From Lota lota (lineage: Eukaryota > Chordata > Actinopteri > Gadiformes > Lotidae), in assembly GCA_026745465.1 (NCBI GenBank), contig JACYXH010000717.1, positions 1 to 64,000 on the forward strand: 64,000 nt of DNA, read 5' to 3'. Position numbers and translations under genes: made by a program. Under the pieces are notes generated by a model. It searched no databases. It had not been told where the DNA came from and worked only from the letters and a program-made list of their open reading frames with translations. Positions 59,838 through 64,000 of the stretch are shown one piece after another. Within the stretch, counting starts at the first letter, position 1. Each line of letters starts with the position of its first letter.

Positions 59838-60325
59838 TGTAACTGCCTCTGTCACGTTGGTTTGTTTTAGGTATTTTGAATTGTACGTTACAACAAGACG
59901 GAACTAATTCTTGGTTCCGCCCGAGTGTTGTCACCCGGGCGCCTTTTAGCGACCCTAAGGGAAACTTGACCGCATGAGCGAATTTTTCCACTGTTAGCGT
60001 GTTCAAGTACATACTTATCGAAGAAGATAAAGGACATTAAAAGGATGTTTAGCACCTCTGGGACAAGCCGCAATGAGGTTCGTTAACTAGTTACTTTGCC
60101 GAGAGTGTTTGTGTTTACATGCGTTATTTTTGTTGTGAAATATGCATGGAGTGTCTTGTTGTGTGAGTTGATTGTAGCGCCGAATGTGTGACACATGCAC
60201 ACGGCGTTATTTTTGTTAATGTATTTTTCTTTTTCTTTAACCCAGTTCTCACGGGTTGAACAGCAATAAAACCCTGTATATAAATCAAGATCTCATGCCT
60301 CATGCGTGTCACCGGAGGAGCTACA
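59838..60325 (+). repeat. Putative 5' LTR of the BEL/Pao element
   Basis: Begins TGTAA and ends CTACA, giving short inverted ends. It contains an AATAAA at about 60266 in cagcaataaaaccctg. The alternative start TGTTGTCACCCGGG at about 59926 cannot be excluded. Confidence 0.5.
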
Positions 60326-60751
60326 GTGAGAACTCATCTGCTCTGCATGAGTAGACGAGGAAGACAGTACCAAAGAGCCGAGATCCATGGACAAGAAGGG
60401 ACATCTCTACATCCAAGAGTGTGCACCTACAGAAGAATCCAGGCCCCTTACCATGAATCCAGCTGATGCAAAGAAGCTTAAACTATTTCCCACAAGAGAC
60501 TGACACATTTTTGCCTTCATATTCATACGGTATAGTTGTGTGTATGTTTAAGTGTTAACTAAGCTACAACCAAGAGACTGAATTTTGCATTTCATAGAAC
60601 AACGTGATATTGATTGTGTGAAGGAGAAGTGAATATGTTCTAAAAAATATTAGTGGTAAAAATTGTATAAATGTGAATAGCTAATGGGAGCTGAATCACT
60701 TAGCTACAGGCCAAATTAGATTTAACCCAAATTTAAGTACACCAAGTAACA

Positions 60752-63700
60752 ATGTCAGATTCTAGTGTTACCTCTGAGAGACAGCAGGTTAATGTAGGTG
60801 AAAGTATAGAGCAGCAGTGCATAGACATGCAACCACAGGCTACTGAAGGCACAAGAGCTAATGTCCACACTTCCTCACAAGAACCACGAAGAAGCCAAAG
60901 AGACCGAAAGTTAACGGAAAAAGGCCAAAAACTGAACAATGAGCAAATAAGAAGATTTGCTCACCGTTTCACTGTGAGTTATGAGGAGTGGAAGGCTATT
61001 GCTAAAGACGCCAAGCAAGCTTTGAGTGGACAATGCTCAAACAACCTGCTACATGAACACATAAGCAAAATAAGTGCTGCCTCAGAGAATCTGAACATTG
61101 CTTATGATGAGTTAAGGCGCATAGACAACCTTGACCATGACACACGTCGCAAAATTGACACCTGTGATGCAGTAACCAGGAAGATCATCCAAACTGCAAA
61201 AGATCGTTTGGAGACAGCAGATAACGGTGGAGGAGATGAACAACGAAGCAACAGGGCGACATCGTCTATATTCAAGTCTGTAGCCTCAGACAAGATAAGT
61301 ATCAAATCCCAATGCACTAAGTCCTCTCATGCTCAAAGCAGCTCCAGACATTCAAGTCGGATTTCTGTTAGCAGACAAGAGGCCGCTGCTGAAGTTGCTG
61401 CCAATGAAGCTACTCTAGAAGTACTACAAGAACAAGAGTGTTGCATTGAGGAATTGGAAAGGCTTGAAGCTGAAGCTGCAGAGAGACAAAAAGTGCTAGA
61501 TGCAAAGCGGAGACAACTGGAACGACTAGAGACAGTTAAAAAGTTAAAGGCTGCTAAGGCACGTCAGCGAGTGTATGATCAGAGTGAGTGCTCAGATAAA
61601 GAAATAAGCAGTCTACTCCATCAAAGTGTCTGTATGAAGGAAAAGGAAGAAGTTAAACATGAAAATAATCTGTTGCAGCACCATTCTTCACCACAAGACT
61701 GGGCACATTCAAAGCAGGATGACAGCACAGCAGCTCTTGTTAGAGCACTTGCAGAGTCCATCAGTGCAGGTCGTCTTCCTATACCTGAACCAACAATATT
61801 AAATGGCGACCCACTCAGATTCAATGACTGGAAGGTTTCATTTCAGACACTCATTGATCGGAATAACATTCCAGCCGAAGAAAAGATATATTACTTGCGA
61901 AAGTATGTGGGTGGACCTGCTAAAAAGGCTATAGAGAGCTACTTCCTGCTCGGTTCAGAGTCAGCCTATCACGCAGCATGGAGGATTCTCGAGGAAAGAT
62001 ATGGAAATCCATTCCTCATAGCCAAAGCATTCAGAGATAAGCTGGAGGCATGGCCCAAGATAAGCTCCAAAGGCAGTATCGAACTTCAAGAGTTTGCTGA
62101 TTTTCTTCGGAGCTGTGAGGCTGCTATGACTCAGATCAGAGGCCTCGAAGTACTTAATGACTGCAATGAGAACCAGAAGTTACTTGCAAAGCTTCCAGAC
62201 TGGCTGACCTCGAGATGGAACAGAAAGGTCATAGAAGTGGAGGAATAAAGTCATACATTCCCAAGCTTCCAGCAGTTTGTAAAGTTTCTCACACGTGAAG
62301 CTAAGATTGCTAACCACCCAATAACATCTCTCCATGCTGTGAAACCTGCTGAAGATGAGCAGATCAAGGTTTTAAAGAACAGAGCTCTAGGAGCAAAGGT
62401 ACTAGCAACTAACTCAGATGAAAAGGCTTCCTCCACAAGCTGTGTTTTTTGTGAGAATTCAGATCACAGTCTACACAAGTGTTGGAAATTTATGAACACA
62501 ACCATCTCTGAGCGAGTCAAGTTTGTTCAAGAGATGAAGCTGTGCTTTGGCTGTCTGAAGCCTGGCCATTGCTTAAAGGAGTGTGAAAATAGAATGATCT
62601 GTGATACTTGTGAGAAAGGACATCCAACCTGCCTACACGATAATCGCAGCAAAGAAAGAGGAATGTCAACAAGGACTGATGGAGAAATGGAGAGTGACAA
62701 GTCAACAGAAGGAACGACAGATCGTGCACAAGAGAGGGTGACAAAACCACCACGCGAGGTAACATCTAACAGAGTTATCCAGAATGTTAAAGGCACCCAT
62801 ACATCCTCAGTCATTCCTGTGTGGTTGTCCACTACAAGTAAGCCAAATCATGAAGTTCTTGTGTGCGCTCTTCTCGATACACAGAGTGACACGACCTTCA
62901 TCCTTGAAGAGACAGCAAAGGCACTTCACACTAAAAATGAACCAGTCCAGTTAAAGCTCTCCACAATGGCTTCAAGAAATACAGTGGTGCCTAGCAGAAG
63001 GCTGACTGATCTACAAATAAGAGGATTCCGCTCCGATAAGATAATCTACCTGCCAGTAACTTACTCAAGAGAATTCATCCCTGCAAACAGAGATCATATT
63101 CCCACACCAGAGACTGCCAAGGCATGGTCTCATCTTGAGCACATTGCAGATGAAATTACTCCTCTGCAGAGCTGTGACATCGGCCTACTAATTGGCTACA
63201 ACTGTCCTCAAGCTCTTGTACCAAGACAAGTGGTTGCTGGAGAAGAAAATGAGCCCTTTGCTCAGAGAACAGACTTGGGTTGGAGTGTAGTCGGCTATGG
63301 CAACCCATGTCTTGACTTTGGAGATGCCTTTGGAATAAGCCATCAAGTCATTGTGAAGCAGGTGACATCAGTTTTTCCAAATCTCCCGAACGAAGTCCAC
63401 TATGTCTGTAGAACACAGATCAAAGAATTAGTCCTTCCAACAGACGTCATCAAGGTGTTGGAATCTGACTTTGTAGAAAGGGCTTCAGAAGATGAACACC
63501 TTTCTCAAGAGGATCTCCAATTCATGTCAATTATGGAGAGTGGCATAAGACTCAAGGATGATGGGCACTATGAAATGCCACTTCCCTTCAAGAAAGGAAG
63601 ACCAAACTTACCAGATAACAAGGTATGTGGCATCCACCGTCTCAGATGTCTGGAGAAGAGGTTAAAGGGAAATGAGCAGTACTACAGAGACTATAAGACC

Positions 63701-64000
63701 TTTATGGATGAGACAATAGCTTGTGGAGACGCCGAGCTTGTCCCTGAAGAGGATATTAGCAAGAACCCAGCATGGTACATCCCCCACCATGGGGTGTATC
63801 ATCCCCAAAAGCCCGGTAAGATCCGTGTCGTTTTTGACTGCTCTGTCAGGTTTCAAGGGACAGCCTTGACTGACCATCTACTGACTGGCCCAGAGTTAAC
63901 AAACACCTTGGTGGGAGTTTTGTGTCGGTTCAGAAAAGGTCGTGTGGCAGTTATGTGCGACATAGAACGTATGTTCCACCAGTTCCATGTTAAGCCAGAG
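60752..64000 (+). pseudogene. gag-pol: BEL/Pao Gag-Pol frame with one nonsense codon, incomplete at the edge
   Basis: The frame opens at ATG 60752 and has a single TAA at 62246-62248. The same register then stays open to the window end. The first 498 codons include a basic N-terminus, a coiled coil (about residues 220-275, CCIEELERLEAEAAERQK) and a BEL-type capsid region (LNGDPLRFNDWKVSF). After the stop come CCHC knuckles (CFGCLKPGHCLKEC), an A17-type aspartic protease (LLDTQSDTTF), a connection segment (SCDIGLLIGYNCP, TDLGWSVVGYG) and the start of RT (IRVVFDCSVRFQGT, CDIERMFHQF). The stop splits the capsid region from the knuckles, so it looks like a mutation rather than a programmed boundary. 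Confidence 0.85.

Larger units (their letters stand above)
59838..64000 (+). mobile_element. BEL/Pao LTR retrotransposon, 5' part (runs off the window)
   Basis: The start is placed at TGTAACTG (59838), where homology to the other duplication arm ends. A putative 5' LTR spans 59838-60325, ending GAGCTACA. The long gag-pol frame follows on the + strand. Downstream RT, RNase H, integrase and the 3' LTR would lie beyond 64000. LTR limits cannot be confirmed without the second LTR. Confidence 0.75.

Overview
The window looks like nuclear DNA of a ray-finned (teleost) fish. It carries one large vertebrate-type gene with GT-AG introns, packed among fish-type repeats: hAT and pogo DNA transposons, several Ty3/gypsy LTR families, a BEL/Pao element, a tRNA-derived SINE, foldback elements and long (GT)n, (CT)n and (AT)n microsatellites. 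I cannot name the species. There are no prokaryotic operons, CRISPR arrays or rRNA genes.

The central gene (19287-46107, + strand) is an alpha-2-macroglobulin (A2M). It reconstructs as 36 coding exons, 4403 nt, about 1467 residues, with a signal peptide, macroglobulin domains, a protease bait region with a polyproline stretch, the intact thioester motif PYGCGEQNM and a C-terminal receptor-binding region. Exon 12 is one nucleotide short and breaks the frame, so this copy is either a very recent pseudogene or carries a sequencing/assembly error. Introns 9, 15 and 27 are heavily invaded by mobile elements.

The last third of the gene is duplicated in inverted orientation. About 40330-46800 (+) matches about 52085-59837 (-), so a second set of A2M exons 28-36 lies tail-to-tail with the first (55548 down to 52855). 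All nine exon lengths are identical. The second copy has a stop in exon 35 and a hAT element whose empty site is visible in the first arm. Exons 1-27 of the second copy, if they exist, would lie beyond the right edge, behind a BEL/Pao element that starts at about 59838.

Upstream (1-19140) is a transposon landscape: a hAT (728-4500) carrying a nested pogo-like element, an almost complete gypsy (8426-13815, minus strand) with a canonical -1 slippery heptamer between gag and pol, a tandemly repeated unit interrupted by a solo LTR, and a 1.27-kb internally deleted gypsy. Intron 27 (34667-42990) holds a decayed gypsy into which a young non-autonomous LTR element (35376-39879) has inserted. That element keeps only the two coding ends of its gypsy parent around a roughly 800-codon Pro/Gln-rich tandem-repeat reading frame. 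It is the most unusual item in the window. The spacer between the inverted arms (46800-52085) holds a gag-only LTR element, solo LTRs and inverted hAT fragments.
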